From the NCBI RefSeq assembly GCF_015762685.1, contig NZ_PEHF01000041.1, forward strand, positions 1 to 64,000: 64,000 bases of DNA, read 5' to 3'. Shown here piece after piece: positions 31,371 through 43,147 of the stretch. Made by a program: the position numbers and the translations under genes. The notes under the pieces were generated by a model that saw only the letters and a program-made list of their open reading frames with translations, ran no database searches and was not told where the DNA came from. Positions within the stretch are counted from its first letter, which is position 1; each line of letters opens with the position of its first letter. The DNA comes from Candidatus Symbiopectobacterium sp. 'North America'. GTDB lineage: Bacteria > Pseudomonadota > Gammaproteobacteria > Enterobacterales > Enterobacteriaceae.

Positions 31371-32561
31371 TTACAGCACGGCCACAATGGCTTCGCACAG
31401 CGGAGCCATATTTTCCGGCGTCATACCTGCCACGTTAACTCGTCCAGAGTTCACCGCATAGACCGCAAACTCATCGCGTAGACGCAATACTTGCTCTTTG
31501 GTCAGACCGCTGAATGAGAACATGCCGTTCTGCTGAATGATAAATGAGAAATCCTGCGTCGCGCCTTTTTCCTGCAAGGTATTGACGAACAGATGACGCA
31601 TGCGTTGGATGCGCTCGCGCATTGCCGTCAGTTCCTGTTCCCACAGGGTACGCAACGCTTCGTTGCCGAGGATGGTCGCTACCACCGCCGCACCGTGGGC
31701 CGGTGGGTTGGAGTAGTTAGCGCGGATGATGGATTTCATCTGGCTAAACGCTTTGTCTGCCACATCGGCATTGGCCGCGACCAGCGTGCAGGCACCGACA
31801 CGTTCGTTATACAGGCCAAAGTTCTTAGAATAGGAGCTGGAGACCAGTAGCTCAGAATGGGAAGCAGCGAAAATACGCAGCCCCTCAGCATCCTCTTCCA
31901 GCCCGCGAGCAAAGCCCTGATAGGCAAAATCAAACAGCGGCAGCCAACCTTTCTGTGCGGACAAGTCAGCCAGTGCTTGCCACTGCTGCGCCGTTGGATC
32001 GATACCCGTCGGGTTGTGGCAACAGCCGTGGAATAACACCACGTCGCCCGCCTGAACCGCTTCAAGGCTTTTTACCATGCCATCAAAGTCCAGCGCGTGG
32101 TTAGCGGCATCGTAGTAGTGATAATCACACACTTCCAGCCCGGCAGCCTGGAACACGTTTTTATGGTTGGGCCAGCTCGGGTTACTAACCCAAATACGCT
32201 TAGCGGAGGTCTGGCTGGCGATAAATTCTGCGGCAATACGCAGGCCACCGGTACCACCCGGCGTTTGTGCGCTACGCGCACGCTTTTCACTGATAATCGC
32301 GCTTTGTTTGCCGAACAGCAGCTCTTGCGTACGCAGGGCGAACTCGGGCAGGCCATCGATCCCGAGATAGTTTTTGGTAGCTTCATTTTCAAGCAAAAAT
32401 TGTTCTGCTTTTTTTACGCTGGCCAGCACCGGTGTCTTTCCGGTTTCATCTTTGTATACGCCGATACCCAGATTGATTTTTTGTGGACGGGAGTCGGCGC
32501 GAAACAGATCTGCCAGGCCAAGAATCGGATCAGCGGCAGCGGCAGTAATATGTTCAAACAT
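31371..32561 (-). CDS. aspC: Aspartate aminotransferase
   Basis: AspC is the PLP-dependent enzyme interconverting aspartate and oxaloacetate with glutamate/2-oxoglutarate; it also takes aromatic amino acids. The 396-residue product equals the E. coli length. The PLP lysine sits in [17 protein letters not shown] near residue 246, with [12 protein letters not shown] and the substrate arginine in NVAGMTPEN-proximal sequence. It is followed on the same strand by nothing closer than the shared hairpin; ompF lies upstream on the same strand but has its own terminator. Confidence 0.97.
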   Translation of the reverse strand: MFEHITAAAADPILGLADLFRADSRPQKINLGIGVYKDETGKTPVLASVKKAEQFLLENEATKNYLGIDGLPEFALRTQELLFGKQSAIISEKRARSAQTPGGTGGLRIAAEFIASQTSAKRIWVSNPSWPNHKNVFQAAGLEVCDYHYYDAANHALDFDGMVKSLEAVQAGDVVLFHGCCHNPTGIDPTAQQWQALADLSAQKGWLPLFDFAYQGFARGLEEDAEGLRIFAASHSELLVSSSYSKNFGLYNERVGACTLVAANADVADKAFSQMKSIIRANYSNPPAHGAAVVATILGNEALRTLWEQELTAMRERIQRMRHLFVNTLQEKGATQDFSFIIQQNGMFSFSGLTKEQVLRLRDEFAVYAVNSGRVNVAGMTPENMAPLCEAIVAVL

Positions 32562-32723
32562 TGATGGCTATTCCATGACAGAGGTTAGGCAAAAACTTTA
32601 ATTCTACCGCTAGCCATAAGCTTTGCCAACCGTTTGCGATCAAAATGCGGGTGAAATAACAGGAAAAATTGTGGCAGGAGCGATAGCCATAAATGGCGCT
32701 AATAGTCAGGCTGTAGAAAACAA

Positions 32724-32750
32724 AAAGACAGGGCACGAAGCCCTGTCTTT
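32724..32750 (-). terminator. Terminator of ompF
   Basis: AAAGACAGGG / CCCTGTCTTT with a seven-base loop. Read on the minus strand it is followed by TTTTTG, 40 bases beyond the ompF stop. The remaining gap to aspC (32562-32723) shows no gene. Confidence 0.87.
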
Positions 32751-32791
32751 TTCGTTATCAGACTGCGTAATGCAGTGGTGATAAAACGAAA

Positions 32792-33925
32792 TTAGAACTG
32801 ATAAGTTACACCAACAGCAACTTTGTCATCATCATTGATGCTGTAGAGGTTGTCAGATTTGATCAGGTTAATTTCGTATTCAGAGTATACGGAGAAGTTT
32901 TTGTTGAATGCGTAGGTTGCACCCAAGCTCACGTATTTGGTGATGTAGTCGTTGCCAGAAATACCAGTAGAGGTATCTGTGCCTTTGGCTTTAGCTTGAA
33001 CGTAACCCAGAGAAGGCGTCAGGCCGAAGTCGAAGTTATACCGAGCAACAGCTTCGAAAACTTCAGTTTTGTCTGCAAATGCGTCAAAAGTAGTACCCGG
33101 AGCAACGGTGCTCGGAATGCCTTCAACGAAGGATACATTACGCAGTTCAGAGTAGATGGCAGCAACATAGATGTTGTTGGCATCATACTTCAGACCTGTA
33201 CCCCAAGCTTCGGCTTTCTTGCCTTGACCAGAAACAGACTGAGAGTTTTGCTCATTGGTGCGGTTTACTGCTGCGTAGTTAGCAACAATGCCTACGCCTA
33301 CAGGAGATACGTACTCAACAGAAGTACCCCAACCGTCGCCATTCTGACGAGACAGTTTGCGGTCCTTACCTTCGTTCAGCGTAGTGGAGTTGTTAGAACC
33401 TTGGTATTGCAGACCGAAATTCAGACCATCAACCAGACCATCAACCATACCAAAGAAATCTTTGTTACGGTAGGTCAGAACGCCAGTAGAACGGCCAGTC
33501 AGGAAGTTGTCAGAGTTGGATTGATCGCCGCCCCACTCAGGCAGAACGTCGGTGTATGCCAGAGAATCGTAAGCGATACCCATGTTACGACCGTAGTCGA
33601 TGGTACCGAAATCAGTGATTTTCAGACCAGCGAAGGCATAACGAGTAGCAACGTCAGAACCTTCTTCTTTGTTGCCAGCGAATTCAGCTTCGTAACGACC
33701 GTAGCCCGTTACATCGCTATTGATCTGAGTTTCACCTTTGAAACCCAGACGAGCATAAGATTTGTCACCGTTTTCGCCATTGTAATCAGAGAAACGGTGT
33801 TTAGCGGTAACTTTACCGTACAGGTCCAGTTTGTTGCCGTCTTTGTTGTACACTTCTGCTGCGTTTACTGCACCCGCAGCCAACAAAGCCGGGATTACTA
33901 CTGCAAGAATATTGCGTTTCATCAT
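32792..33925 (-). CDS. ompF: Outer-membrane porin OmpF
   Basis: A trimeric general porin for small hydrophilic solutes. The 377-residue precursor starts [18 protein letters not shown] with cleavage after VNA, and the mature part begins [17 protein letters not shown], the OmpF/OmpC hallmark. Porin strands alternate through to the terminal GVTYQF, with the C-terminal phenylalanine needed for assembly. PEWGGD near residue 130 marks the constriction loop L3. GAGGGTAATA precedes the start. It is about 15 residues longer than E. coli OmpF, mostly in surface loops. OmpR-type sites lie upstream. Confidence 0.95.
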   Translation of the reverse strand: MMKRNILAVVIPALLAAGAVNAAEVYNKDGNKLDLYGKVTAKHRFSDYNGENGDKSYARLGFKGETQINSDVTGYGRYEAEFAGNKEEGSDVATRYAFAGLKITDFGTIDYGRNMGIAYDSLAYTDVLPEWGGDQSNSDNFLTGRSTGVLTYRNKDFFGMVDGLVDGLNFGLQYQGSNNSTTLNEGKDRKLSRQNGDGWGTSVEYVSPVGVGIVANYAAVNRTNEQNSQSVSGQGKKAEAWGTGLKYDANNIYVAAIYSELRNVSFVEGIPSTVAPGTTFDAFADKTEVFEAVARYNFDFGLTPSLGYVQAKAKGTDTSTGISGNDYITKYVSLGATYAFNKNFSVYSEYEINLIKSDNLYSINDDDKVAVGVTYQF

Positions 33926-34117
33926 TATTACCCTCATTGGTGTTTTAAGACACCCGCCGCTGCCATTAACAATTCTCGAAAAAAGTAATAAAACTCTTAC
34001 GGAACTATCACTGGAAGTTTGGTGTCCTCCTGTGTCTGAACGCCGTGTTCCATTCACTCGCCCGTTAATCTACCCCAAAAATGATACTAAGCTCGTAATA
34101 AGGTAACAAAAAGAAAT

Positions 34118-34137
34118 AATATGTTTCAAAATGTAAT
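34118..34137 (-). promoter_or_regulatory. Probable OmpR-binding region upstream of ompF
   Basis: On the minus strand ATTACATTTTGAAACATATT resembles the E. coli F1 OmpR boxes (TTTACTTTTGGTTACATATT) in sequence and in its position about 190 bases upstream of the start. Osmotic control through EnvZ/OmpR is expected. Confidence 0.55.
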
Positions 34138-34176
34138 ATTTAGGGAGCTTTGTGAGCCTTATCTGAAAGAAAAAAA

Positions 34177-34203
34177 GACCGCGAAAAATTCGCGGCCTTT
34201 TTT
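34177..34203 (-). terminator. Terminator of asnS
   Basis: CCGCGAA / TTCGCGG stem with A/T-rich flanks on both sides; on the minus strand a T-run follows. It lies 35 bases after the asnS stop. Confidence 0.85.
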
Positions 34204-34237
34204 CTAGTTATTTGTTTTACTTATGTTTAATGCGCAT

Positions 34238-35638
34238 TTAGAAACTGGCGTTACGTGGAGTGCGTGGGAAAGGGATCACATCGCGCACATTTTGTACACC
34301 GGTAACATAGGCAATCAGACGTTCAAATCCGAGCCCAAAACCAGAGTGCGGAATGGTGCCGTAGCGACGCAGATCGCGATACCACCAGTAATCTTCTTTA
34401 TTAAGTCCCATCTCTTCCAGACGGCTGTCCAACTGTGCCAGACGCTCTTCACGCTGAGAACCACCGATGATTTCGCCGATGCCCGGTGCCAATACGTCCA
34501 TGGCCGCGACGGTTTTACCGTCTTCATTCATACGCATATAGAACGCTTTGATGTCTTTCGGGTAGTTTTTCACCACCACCGGTGCTTTAAAGTGCTGCTC
34601 TGCCAGATAGCGCTCATGCTCGGAGGCAAGATCAACGCCCCAGAACACCGGATTTTCGAAGGTGTGTCCGCAATTCAGTAGGATCTCGATAGCGTCGGTA
34701 TAATCCACCTGGGCAAAATCTGCACTGACAAAGTTTTCCAGACGGATGATGGCTTCTTTATCGACACGCTCAGCAAAAAACGCCATGTCATCAGCGCGCT
34801 CTTCGAGCACGGCTTTGAATACGTATTTCAACAGGCTTTCTGCCAGCGCTGCGGCATCGTCCAGAGTAGCAAAGGCCACTTCCGGCTCGATCATCCAGAA
34901 TTCTGCCAGATGGCGGCTGGTGTTGGAGTTTTCGGCTCGGAACGTGGGGCCAAAGGTGTACACATTGGAGAGCGCACAGGAGTAGGTTTCACCGTTCAAT
35001 TGGCCTGAAACGGTCAAGAAAGCCTCTTTGCCAAAGAAATCTTCACTGAAATCCACTTTGCCCGCCTCGGTACGCGGCAGGTTTTCCAGATCCAGCGTGG
35101 AAACGCGAAACATTTCACCGGCACCTTCGGTATCCGACGCTGTGATAAGCGGCGTAGAGACCCAGAAATAAACGTTTTCATGGAAGAAGCGGTGAATGGC
35201 CTGGGCCAGCGTATGACGCACGCGTGCTACGGCACCGATCAGGTTAGTGCGCGGGCGCAGGTGCGCGACTTCACGCAGGTACTCAATACTGTGACGTTTT
35301 GCTGCCATCGGATAGGTATCCGGATCGTCCACCCAGCCCACCACTTCAACGGCGGTGGCTTGAATTTCGAACGACTGACCTTCACCCGGCGACGCAACCA
35401 CGGTACCAGTGACGATCACAGAGCAGCCAGTGGTCAATTTCAGAACGTCATTCTGGTAATTGGGAAGATTATTATTTACGACCGCCTGTAACGGATTAAA
35501 GCAGGAACCGTCATAGACGGCGATAAAGGAGATACCGGCTTTAGAATCTCTCCGGGTACGTACCCAGCCGCGCACGGTGACTTCACTGTCAACGGCGACA
35601 CGGCCTTGCAGTACGTCGACTACAGGCACTACGCTCAT
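34238..35638 (-). CDS. asnS: Asparaginyl-tRNA synthetase
   Basis: AsnS charges tRNA-Asn in the cytoplasm and is essential. The 466-residue product equals the E. coli length: an N-terminal OB-fold anticodon-binding domain (residues 1-110, with [15 protein letters not shown]), then a class II catalytic core with [17 protein letters not shown] (motif 2) and [15 protein letters not shown] (motif 3). Six extra upstream codons to 35656 are open but the family begins MSVVPV. Intact. Confidence 0.97.
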   Translation of the reverse strand: MSVVPVVDVLQGRVAVDSEVTVRGWVRTRRDSKAGISFIAVYDGSCFNPLQAVVNNNLPNYQNDVLKLTTGCSVIVTGTVVASPGEGQSFEIQATAVEVVGWVDDPDTYPMAAKRHSIEYLREVAHLRPRTNLIGAVARVRHTLAQAIHRFFHENVYFWVSTPLITASDTEGAGEMFRVSTLDLENLPRTEAGKVDFSEDFFGKEAFLTVSGQLNGETYSCALSNVYTFGPTFRAENSNTSRHLAEFWMIEPEVAFATLDDAAALAESLLKYVFKAVLEERADDMAFFAERVDKEAIIRLENFVSADFAQVDYTDAIEILLNCGHTFENPVFWGVDLASEHERYLAEQHFKAPVVVKNYPKDIKAFYMRMNEDGKTVAAMDVLAPGIGEIIGGSQREERLAQLDSRLEEMGLNKEDYWWYRDLRRYGTIPHSGFGLGFERLIAYVTGVQNVRDVIPFPRTPRNASF

Positions 35639-35799
35639 AAAATTCTCTCTTCTCAATGAATGATATTTAACGGGTCAACCCCTAAGGGTGATTTGCTATG
35701 TTACTTGCCGTCTGGCAGGACACAAGCAGAAATCACCGGAATGCGTCAAGTTTTGCGCATTCCGGTAATGTTGGGTTAAATACTGAGCAATCGAGCAAA

Positions 35800-37002
35800 C
35801 TAACTGGCTTTTCTGATACGCGGCAGATCGAAGGCTTTGCGTAGTGCGGAAATAAATGCGGCGTCATGGCAGATGGTTTTGCCGGGGCTGTCGGAGAGTT
35901 TCGCCACCGGGCGACCGTTGCACTCCACCAGCTTGATGACGATATTCAGCGGTGTAACGCCTGGAATATCGCAGGTCAACCGCGTGCCGATGCCAAACAC
36001 CAGATTGATGCGCTGAGAAAAATGGCGATAGAGTGTAAGCGCTTTTTCCAGATGCAAGTTATCGGAGAACACCAGCGTCTTACTCTTACTCATGGGGTCA
36101 ATGTCTAAGCGTTGATAATGTGCGATGGCCTTTTCGCCCCAATCGATCGGATCCCCGGAATCATGACGCAGACCCTGATAGGCATTAGCGAAATCGAGAT
36201 CGAAATCGCGCAGGAACGCATCCATGGTAATGCAATCCGTCAGCGCGATACCGAGCTGATCGGGGTATTCCACCAACCAGGCGTGCAGGGCGGCACGTTG
36301 GCTGTTAGCCAATGTTGCGCCGAGTTGCTGGTGCGCCTGGAACCATTCATGCGCCTGCGTTCCCACCGGTGTCAGCCCCAAGCGGCGCGCCAGATCGTAG
36401 TTGCTGGTGCCAATCAAATAAGGGAACTCTTGCTGTAATACGCTCACGATCTCGTGTTGCACGTCGCGGGAGAAACGGCGCCGAGTGCCGAAATCCATCA
36501 GTTTGAAATGGCTCAGGTCGATACCCTGACTACGTTCACGAAACTGCGTCAGCGTGCGGCGCCACGGCGTGCACGGCGCTAACGTCCGGTGTGCACGAAC
36601 GGTGTACCGCTTCACTGATCACCGCCAGCAAGGGGACTTCCCATAAAATCACTTCGCGCCATGGGCCACGAATGCGAATATCCCGCTTACCGTGATGATT
36701 GCTTACGGTAACCTGCTGCGGGTTAAAGCGGAAATGGCGTAGCCACTGTAAATAATCTGCGGTAAAAAAAGCAGCGTAGAGAGGTAAGCGAACTCGTCGT
36801 CGCTGAGTAACAGTTGGCTCATCAGCGCAATCTGCGCGGTGATAGCCTCTGCATAACTCCCTAACAGCTCATCGCCACGGCAGCGGAATTCCGCTGTAAC
36901 GTCCACATCATAATAATGATGAAACACCGCTTGCTGCATATGAAGCTTGTACGCATCCGTATCCAGCAATGAGTTCAAAATCGGGGAAGGGTGTAAAGTC
37001 AT
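35800..37002 (-). pseudogene. pncB: Nicotinate phosphoribosyltransferase PncB, two compensating frameshifts
   Basis: PncB salvages nicotinate to NaMN for NAD synthesis. The whole span is 401 codons, the exact E. coli length. The N-terminal part ([20 protein letters not shown]) and the C-terminal part from about 36550 ([14 protein letters not shown], active-site histidine region [22 protein letters not shown]) are in the same frame. The middle, about 36555-36765, reads correctly only in another frame ([32 protein letters not shown]). The first shift fits loss of one C before a run of seven Ts; the second restores frame. A stop at 36703-36705 ends the first frame after 99 codons, so no full protein is made. 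Confidence 0.85.
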
Positions 37003-37243
37003 AATGCGTTACAGCATCCTCGTCAGACGCGTTTTCACTATCAAAATCATCAGCAACGTTCGGTGAGTATACCTTGATTCACGCTGCGTTGTCGCTATCA
37101 CCAGATAACATCATAATTCGGCCAGAAAGAGAGGACCATTCGTGCTCTGACATGGTTATTATTCTCATTACTTAGTCATGGCAACATCGTTGTAACAGGC
37201 ATAAACTGAACTGTCAAAGCAAAGAGTGAGGTGTAAACATCCT

Positions 37244-39859
37244 ATGAATCAACAGTCGCAAGTAAAATACCGTCATGATTACCGAGCGCCGGACTATACC
37301 ATCAGCGATATCGCGCTTGATTTTGTTCTGGATGCACAGAAAACGCACGTCACGGCAGTGAGCCAGGTAGTTCGGCAGGGAGAGGCGGGGGCGCCGTTAA
37401 AACTGGACGGTGAAGGGCTGACGCTGTTAAGCCTGACAGTGGATGGTCAAGCCTGGCCGCACTATCAGGTTGAGGATGATGGCTTGGTGTTGACGCATCT
37501 GCCCGCCGCTTTCACGCTCAGCATCGTCACAGAGATCAATCCTGCCGCCAACAGCGCGCTGGAGGGGTTATACCAATCTGGTGCTGCGCTTTGTACCCAG
37601 TGTGAGGCGGAAGGATTCCGCCACATCACCTATTATCTAGATCGCCCCGATGTGCTGGCGCGCTTTACCACGCGCATCACCGCCGATCCGGTTCGCTATC
37701 CTTATTTACTCTCCAACGGAAATCGCATCGCACAGGGTACCCTGGATGATGGCCGACACTGGGTTGAGTGGCAGGATCCGTTCCCGAAACCTTGCTATCT
37801 GTTCGCGCTGGTGGCGGGGGATTTCGATGTGCTCAGCGACAGCTTTACCACCCGTTCCGGGCGCGAAGTGGCCTTGGAGTTGTATGTCGATCGCGGCAAT
37901 CTCGATCGTGCGGGCTGGGCGATGACCTCACTGCAAAACGCCATGAAGTGGGATGAAACCCGTTTCGGTCTGGAGTATGACCTCGACATCTATATGATTG
38001 TCGCGGTGGACTTCTTTAATATGGGCGCGATGGAAAATAAAGGGCTCAACGTCTTTAACTCCAAATACGTGCTTGCCAAGGCAGAAACCGCTACCGATAA
38101 AGATTATCTGAATATTGAAGCGGTGATCGGCCATGAATATTTTCACAACTGGACGGGTAACCGCATTACCTGCCGTGATTGGTTCCAGCTCAGCTTAAAA
38201 GAAGGGCTGACGGTGTTCCGCGATCAAGAGTTCAGTTCCGATCTGGGATCGCGCCCAGTAAACCGCATCGATAACGTGCGCGTGATGCGCGGTGCGCAGT
38301 TTGCCGAAGATGCCAGCCCGATGTCGCACCCGATCCGCCCGGATCAAGTCATCGAAATGAATAACTTCTACACCCTGACTGTATACGAGAAGGGTTCGGA
38401 AGTGATCCGTATGCTGCATACGCTGCTGGGTGAGGATAAATTTCAGGCGGGCATGCGGCTTTATGTGGAGCGTCATGACGGCAGTGCGGCCACCTGTGAT
38501 GATTTTGTGCAGGCGATGGAAGATGCCTCGGGAGTGGATCTGACGCAGTTCCGCCGTTGGTACAGCCAGTCGGGTACGCCGGTGGTGACGGTGCGCGATG
38601 ATTATAATGCTGCAACGCAGCAATATCTGCTGTCGGTCAGCCAAAAAACGCCTGTGGGCGCGGATGGTCAGGAAAAATGCCCGTTGCATATTCCGCTGGA
38701 TATTGAACTGTACGATCAGCAGGGTAACGTGATTCCGTTGCAATATGCGGGTCAAACGATCGATTCGGTACTAAACCTGACCAAAGCAGAGCAGACGTTT
38801 GTGTTTGATAATGTGCCGAGTCAGCCGATCCCCTCTTTATTAAGGGAGTTCTCTGCGCCGGTTAAACTCAACTATGCCTGGAGCGATGCGCAACTAACCT
38901 TCCTGATGCGTCACGCACGCAATGATTTTTCGCGCTGGGATGCGGCGCAAAGCCTGCTGGCGAACCATATTCGTCTCAACGTGGTGAGCTATCAGCAACA
39001 TCAACCGCTCTCGCTGCCACTGCATCTGGCCGATGCGTTTCGTGGGGTATTGTTGGATCCTGCGCTGGATCCCATGTTGGCGGCACAAATTCTGACGCTG
39101 CCCAGTGAAAACGAAATCGCGGAGCTGTTTGAGATTATCGACCCGCTAGCCATTGCGGCAGTGCGCGAAGCGATGGTTCGCACATTGGCGACAGAGCTGG
39201 CCGATGAGTGGCTCGCGGTGTATCGCGTTAACACCACCGCAGAGTACCGTATTGAACATGCTGATATTGGTAAACGCGCGCTGCGCAACACCTGCCTCTA
39301 TTATCTGGCGTTTGGTGAAGAGGTGCAGGCTGATGCGCTGGTAAGCGCGCAGTATCAGCAGGCGGATAACATGACGTATGCGTTGGCGGCGCTCTCCAGT
39401 GCAGCCAGTGCGCAACTGCCGGTGCGAGATACGTTGATGGCGCAGTTTGACGATCGCTGGCACACCGATGGTCTGGTGATGGATAAGTGGTTCACCTTGC
39501 AAGCTACCAGTCCGGCCAGTGACGTGTTGTTTCGGGTGCGAGCGTTGCTGAACCATCGTTCATTCAGTCTGAATAACCCCAATCGACTGCGTGCGCTGGT
39601 CGGGGCGTTTGCCAGTGCCAATCCGGCCGCGTTCCATGCCGCGGATGGAGAGGGCTACTGCTTCCTGACCGAGATCCTCAGCGATCTCAATACCCGCAAT
39701 CCGCAGGTCGCTGCTCGGTTGATTGAGCCGCTTATTCGGTTGAAGCGCTATGATGAATCGCGTCAGGCGTTAATGCGTCAGTCACTGGAGCAATTGAAAA
39801 CGCTGGATAACCTCTCAGGCGATCTGTTTGAGAAAATCAGTAAAGCGCTGCAAGGCTAA
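37244..39859 (+). CDS. pepN: Aminopeptidase N
   Basis: PepN is the main broad-specificity zinc aminopeptidase of enterics, acting late in cytoplasmic protein turnover. The 871-residue product (E. coli 870) has GAMEN at 261-265 for the substrate amino group and the M1 zinc site HEYFH at 297-301 with the third ligand glutamate in SLKEGLTVF. The N-terminal beta domain and long C-terminal helical domain are complete. It is divergent from pncB with a 240-bp gap. ATG 37244 matches the family start and has GAGGTG ahead of it. Confidence 0.97.
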   Translation: MNQQSQVKYRHDYRAPDYTISDIALDFVLDAQKTHVTAVSQVVRQGEAGAPLKLDGEGLTLLSLTVDGQAWPHYQVEDDGLVLTHLPAAFTLSIVTEINPAANSALEGLYQSGAALCTQCEAEGFRHITYYLDRPDVLARFTTRITADPVRYPYLLSNGNRIAQGTLDDGRHWVEWQDPFPKPCYLFALVAGDFDVLSDSFTTRSGREVALELYVDRGNLDRAGWAMTSLQNAMKWDETRFGLEYDLDIYMIVAVDFFNMGAMENKGLNVFNSKYVLAKAETATDKDYLNIEAVIGHEYFHNWTGNRITCRDWFQLSLKEGLTVFRDQEFSSDLGSRPVNRIDNVRVMRGAQFAEDASPMSHPIRPDQVIEMNNFYTLTVYEKGSEVIRMLHTLLGEDKFQAGMRLYVERHDGSAATCDDFVQAMEDASGVDLTQFRRWYSQSGTPVVTVRDDYNAATQQYLLSVSQKTPVGADGQEKCPLHIPLDIELYDQQGNVIPLQYAGQTIDSVLNLTKAEQTFVFDNVPSQPIPSLLREFSAPVKLNYAWSDAQLTFLMRHARNDFSRWDAAQSLLANHIRLNVVSYQQHQPLSLPLHLADAFRGVLLDPALDPMLAAQILTLPSENEIAELFEIIDPLAIAAVREAMVRTLATELADEWLAVYRVNTTAEYRIEHADIGKRALRNTCLYYLAFGEEVQADALVSAQYQQADNMTYALAALSSAASAQLPVRDTLMAQFDDRWHTDGLVMDKWFTLQATSPASDVLFRVRALLNHRSFSLNNPNRLRALVGAFASANPAAFHAADGEGYCFLTEILSDLNTRNPQVAARLIEPLIRLKRYDESRQALMRQSLEQLKTLDNLSGDLFEKISKALQG

Positions 39860-39868
39860 TCCCCCTTA

Positions 39869-39898
39869 AGGTTCCCGCGTCAGGCGGGAACCTGTTTT
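39869..39898 (+). terminator. Terminator of pepN
   Basis: Ten-pair stem AGGTTCCCGC / GCGGGAACCT with a short loop followed by GTTTTCT, 10 bases after the stop. Confidence 0.85.
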
Positions 39899-40016
39899 CT
39901 GTGATAAGTGTTTTACTTTCCCCTGCGATATCATTACCATTTCCCGCCGTGCTTCAGGAAGTCACCCGCTTTATTGTTATTTTGCATGCATGACTTTTGG
40001 GATCTCAGGAGACACT

Positions 40017-41027
40017 ATGTTCTATCCCGTAATCAAGAAGGCACTTTTTCAGCTCGATCCAGAACGGGCTCACGAATTTATCTTCCAGCAGTTACGTCGT
40101 CTATCTAATACACCGTTTGAATTTCTTATTCGCCAATCCGTTCCCACCAAACCTGTTACCTGCATGGGCCTTTCTTTTAAAAATCCACTCGGTTTAGCCT
40201 CTGGCCTGGATAAAGATGGCGATTGTATTGATGCGCTGGGCGCAGTGGGCTTTGGTCATATTGAAGTCGGTACGGTAACACCGCGTCCGCAGCCCGGTAA
40301 TGATAAACCGCGTCTGTTTCGCGTCGTAGAAGCGGAAGGGTTAATTAACCGCATGGGATTTAATAACCATGGCGTGGATAACCTGATCGAGAACGTAAAA
40401 AAATCCCGTTTTGGCGGTGTGCTGGGAATTAATATCGGCAAGAATAAAGATACGCCAGTAGAGCAGGGTAAAGATGACTATTTGATCTGCATGGACAAGG
40501 TCTATGCACACGCCGGATATCTTGCGATCAATATCTCTTCACCGAATACGCCGGGATTACGTTCTCTGCAATACGGCGAAGCGCTGGACGATCTGTTGCA
40601 GGCGATTAAAAATAAACAAGAAGCATTGCATCAACAACATCATAAATATATGCCGATCGCGGTGAAGATCGCACCGGATCTTTCTGAGGAAGAATTGATC
40701 CAAATCGCTGATAGCTTGGTGCGTCATAACATTGATGGAGTGATTGCCACCAATACCACACTGAATCGTGATTTGATTCAGGGATTAAATCATTGTGGGC
40801 AAACCGGTGGGTTAAGCGGACATCCGTTACAGCATTGCAGCACCGAAGTTATTCGTCGTCTGGCGCAAGAATTGAACGGCCGTTTGCCGATTATTGGCGT
40901 TGGCGGGGTCGATTCACTGATGGTCGCACGGGAAAAAATGGCCGCGGGTGCATCACTGGTACAGATATATTCCGGCTTTATTTTTCATGGACCGCGCCTG
41001 ATTAAAGATATCATTACCCATATTTAA
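40017..41027 (+). CDS. pyrD: Dihydroorotate dehydrogenase (quinone)
   Basis: PyrD is the class 2, membrane-associated FMN enzyme that passes electrons from dihydroorotate to quinone in pyrimidine synthesis. The 336-residue product equals E. coli. The N-terminal helices ([20 protein letters not shown]) form the quinone tunnel. [24 protein letters not shown] and [11 protein letters not shown] (catalytic serine) mark the barrel. AGGAG precedes the ATG; an earlier in-frame ATG at 39990 lacks family support. Confidence 0.96.
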   Translation: MFYPVIKKALFQLDPERAHEFIFQQLRRLSNTPFEFLIRQSVPTKPVTCMGLSFKNPLGLASGLDKDGDCIDALGAVGFGHIEVGTVTPRPQPGNDKPRLFRVVEAEGLINRMGFNNHGVDNLIENVKKSRFGGVLGINIGKNKDTPVEQGKDDYLICMDKVYAHAGYLAINISSPNTPGLRSLQYGEALDDLLQAIKNKQEALHQQHHKYMPIAVKIAPDLSEEELIQIADSLVRHNIDGVIATNTTLNRDLIQGLNHCGQTGGLSGHPLQHCSTEVIRRLAQELNGRLPIIGVGGVDSLMVAREKMAAGASLVQIYSGFIFHGPRLIKDIITHI

Positions 41028-41250
41028 TCTTTTCATCACATCATTTCTCGTTGGGGGTTTATTTATTCCTCCAGCTAGTCTATATTTTACTCGTTTGTGC
41101 AATTAATCTTCTTTTTTACAAAAAACGCGGCTGACATACCCTCACCGAGCGTATGAAGGATATTAACCGTTTTCTTGTCAAGGATGGCAATGGTATGTGG
41201 TGTGCAGACGCAATGGCGTCGATGAATAGCCCAGGGGGAAGGTGAATAAT

Positions 41251-41817
41251 ATGAAATTAAAACCTGACGACAATTGGCGCTGGTATTTTGATGCGGAACA
41301 CGATCGTATGATGTTGGATTTAGCCAACGGCATGGTATTTCGTTCTCGTTTTGCGGCCAAAATGCTTACGCCAGATGCATTTGCTCCCGTATCATTTTGT
41401 GTTGATGACGCCGCATTGTTTTTCACCTTTCAGGAAAAATGTCAGCCTATTTCGTTGCAGCATGAATTGCAGGCAGAGCTGGTATTAAATGCGCTGGTGG
41501 CTCACCGTTATTTAAAACCCCTGATGCCGAAGAGTTGGTATTTTGCGCAGCAACCCCATGAACAGCAGGCCCCGCAAATGGGCGATGCGGTTTGGGTAAT
41601 GCTGGCTGAAAGCCAGGAAATTGCCTGCTTTATGGTAGTGGATCGCGGTGAAAAAGCCAGCTTGTGCGTGTTGGCTCAAGAGGCGCTGATGCTTAAAGGC
41701 AAAACGATGCAGCTAGGCGAAGCGATTAAAATCATGCATGACCGCCTGTTGCCCCAACAGAGCGCGCTGGCAGGGGCGATGCCATCGGCATCCTTCCCCT
41801 ATGCCAAGGTGGTGTAG
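41251..41817 (+). CDS. zapC: Cell-division protein ZapC
   Basis: ZapC (YcbW) binds FtsZ and promotes Z-ring bundling at midcell. The 188-residue product (E. coli 180) opens [20 protein letters not shown] and keeps [33 protein letters not shown] and [29 protein letters not shown] gives ideal spacing to 41251; the GTG three codons earlier is less likely. It converges on ycbX with only 14 bases between the stops. Confidence 0.94.
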   Translation: MKLKPDDNWRWYFDAEHDRMMLDLANGMVFRSRFAAKMLTPDAFAPVSFCVDDAALFFTFQEKCQPISLQHELQAELVLNALVAHRYLKPLMPKSWYFAQQPHEQQAPQMGDAVWVMLAESQEIACFMVVDRGEKASLCVLAQEALMLKGKTMQLGEAIKIMHDRLLPQQSALAGAMPSASFPYAKVV

Positions 41818-41831
41818 GGGAAGAATTCTTG

Positions 41832-42938
41832 TCAGGAGAGCACCAGGTCTCTCTGCGGCACGCAACTGCATGCCAGAATAGTGCCATCCTCGCGCACGGC
41901 ACCCCGCTTTAAGGGCGAAACCTCACCGCTGACCAGCGTCATTTTGCAACAACCGCACACGCCCGCCCGGCAAGAATAGGACACGCGCACGCCGTGCTGC
42001 TCCAGTTGCTCTAACAAAATCTGCTGATTATTCCCCGGCAGCGTTTTGCCCTGATAGTGCAGGGAAAGGCCTTGTTCCGCCTGAATGGGGGCTTCTAGCG
42101 TTGCGGCAGGAGCTCCTGCACCATAGAGACGCGGTGGCTTGGTTGCCAGCACCTCGACGCTATCGCCCACGCGAATGATACCGCTTTGACGCGCCACCAT
42201 ATTCTGACCAAAATCCACGTCACCGTTTTCCGCCGTGCGGAAGGCTTGTAGCGTGGCGAGCGGCTCTCTCGAGGGATGCTTGCGTCCACGCTCGGTGCTC
42301 ACGGTGGTCAATACACAGCGGCTGCACGGTTTGACAACGTCGAAGGTCACCTCACCGATACGCAGCGTTTGCCAACTGTCTTCCGCGAAGGTATCAGCAC
42401 CGGTCACCACGATATTAGGGCGGAACTGAGTCAGCTTGATCCCAGCGCTACAACGCTGGCGCAGTGCCTGAAAAGAGGCTTCATTGACCAACAGATAAGG
42501 GTAACCGTCGGCGAAACCCAACGGAATGCCGGGAAAACGCTTTACGCGACGAGAGGGCATGCCGCCAACCCAGCACAACTGTACCGGACGTTTAAAATAA
42601 CCGCTCAACCACTGGTTGATGTTATCGGGTGCGATACAGGCGGAAAAATGCGTGCCCCAGACTTCAGTAGGCTGTGGCGTGTGGGCGAAATCCGCATAGC
42701 GTACTAACGCCTGAGCGCCGTCAGGTGCGGTGAGAAACAGGCCGTCAGGCAGCAACGCCGGTGTAAACAGCACCATTTCGGGAAACTGGCGCGCAGTGAT
42801 AAAGGTCCCATCGGGTTCCGTCACCATAAATGAACGGTCATACGCCAGACCGCTGGGCGTTGCCAACGCATGGGAAAGTTGCAAGCCGCGCAAGGATTTG
42901 ACCGGATGAACGTATAGTTGGGAAACACCAATCATCAA
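41832..42938 (-). CDS. ycbX: MOSC/2Fe-2S protein YcbX
   Basis: YcbX is a molybdenum-cofactor enzyme of the MOSC family that detoxifies N-hydroxylated base analogues, working with CysJ in E. coli. The 368-residue product has an N-terminal MOSC_N beta barrel (VHPVKSLRG), the MOSC core with the cofactor cysteine in [13 protein letters not shown], and a C-terminal plant-type ferredoxin domain with [12 protein letters not shown] and a fourth cysteine near ILACSC. Complete and of normal length. Divergent from rlmL across a gap holding a repeat. Confidence 0.94.
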   Translation of the reverse strand: MMIGVSQLYVHPVKSLRGLQLSHALATPSGLAYDRSFMVTEPDGTFITARQFPEMVLFTPALLPDGLFLTAPDGAQALVRYADFAHTPQPTEVWGTHFSACIAPDNINQWLSGYFKRPVQLCWVGGMPSRRVKRFPGIPLGFADGYPYLLVNEASFQALRQRCSAGIKLTQFRPNIVVTGADTFAEDSWQTLRIGEVTFDVVKPCSRCVLTTVSTERGRKHPSREPLATLQAFRTAENGDVDFGQNMVARQSGIIRVGDSVEVLATKPPRLYGAGAPAATLEAPIQAEQGLSLHYQGKTLPGNNQQILLEQLEQHGVRVSYSCRAGVCGCCKMTLVSGEVSPLKRGAVREDGTILACSCVPQRDLVLS

Positions 42939-43030
42939 GAGTGCCTATCTGTTCAAAGGTTTTTAACGCCGCAACTTTATGACAAGTCGCTGGGATTAGC
43001 TATAATGCGCCTCAATTTTATGTGTTACAC

Positions 43031-43108
43031 CCATGATACTTCAAATTGCACGTGCGCTGACTGTGTGGGGGCACCCGAACCACTTATCGCTTTCCTGCAA
43101 CTCGAAGT
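43031..43108. repeat. Short copy of an enterobacterial palindromic repeat
   Basis: CATGATACTTCAAATTGCA at one end and TTTCCTGCAACTCGAAGT at the other, with CACCCGAACCACTTA inside. These match the ends and part of the middle of the 195-bp element at 60609-60803; about 110 bp of interior is missing. It lies in the divergent ycbX-rlmL promoter gap. Confidence 0.7.
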
Positions 43109-43147
43109 CGTCTGGGTCTACCCTTTTACCTTGGTGGTCGTCGTATT

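Noticed and set aside
32996-33988. 330-codon ORF antisense to ompF
   Set aside because: It is the mirror of a strongly supported porin gene and has no family features.
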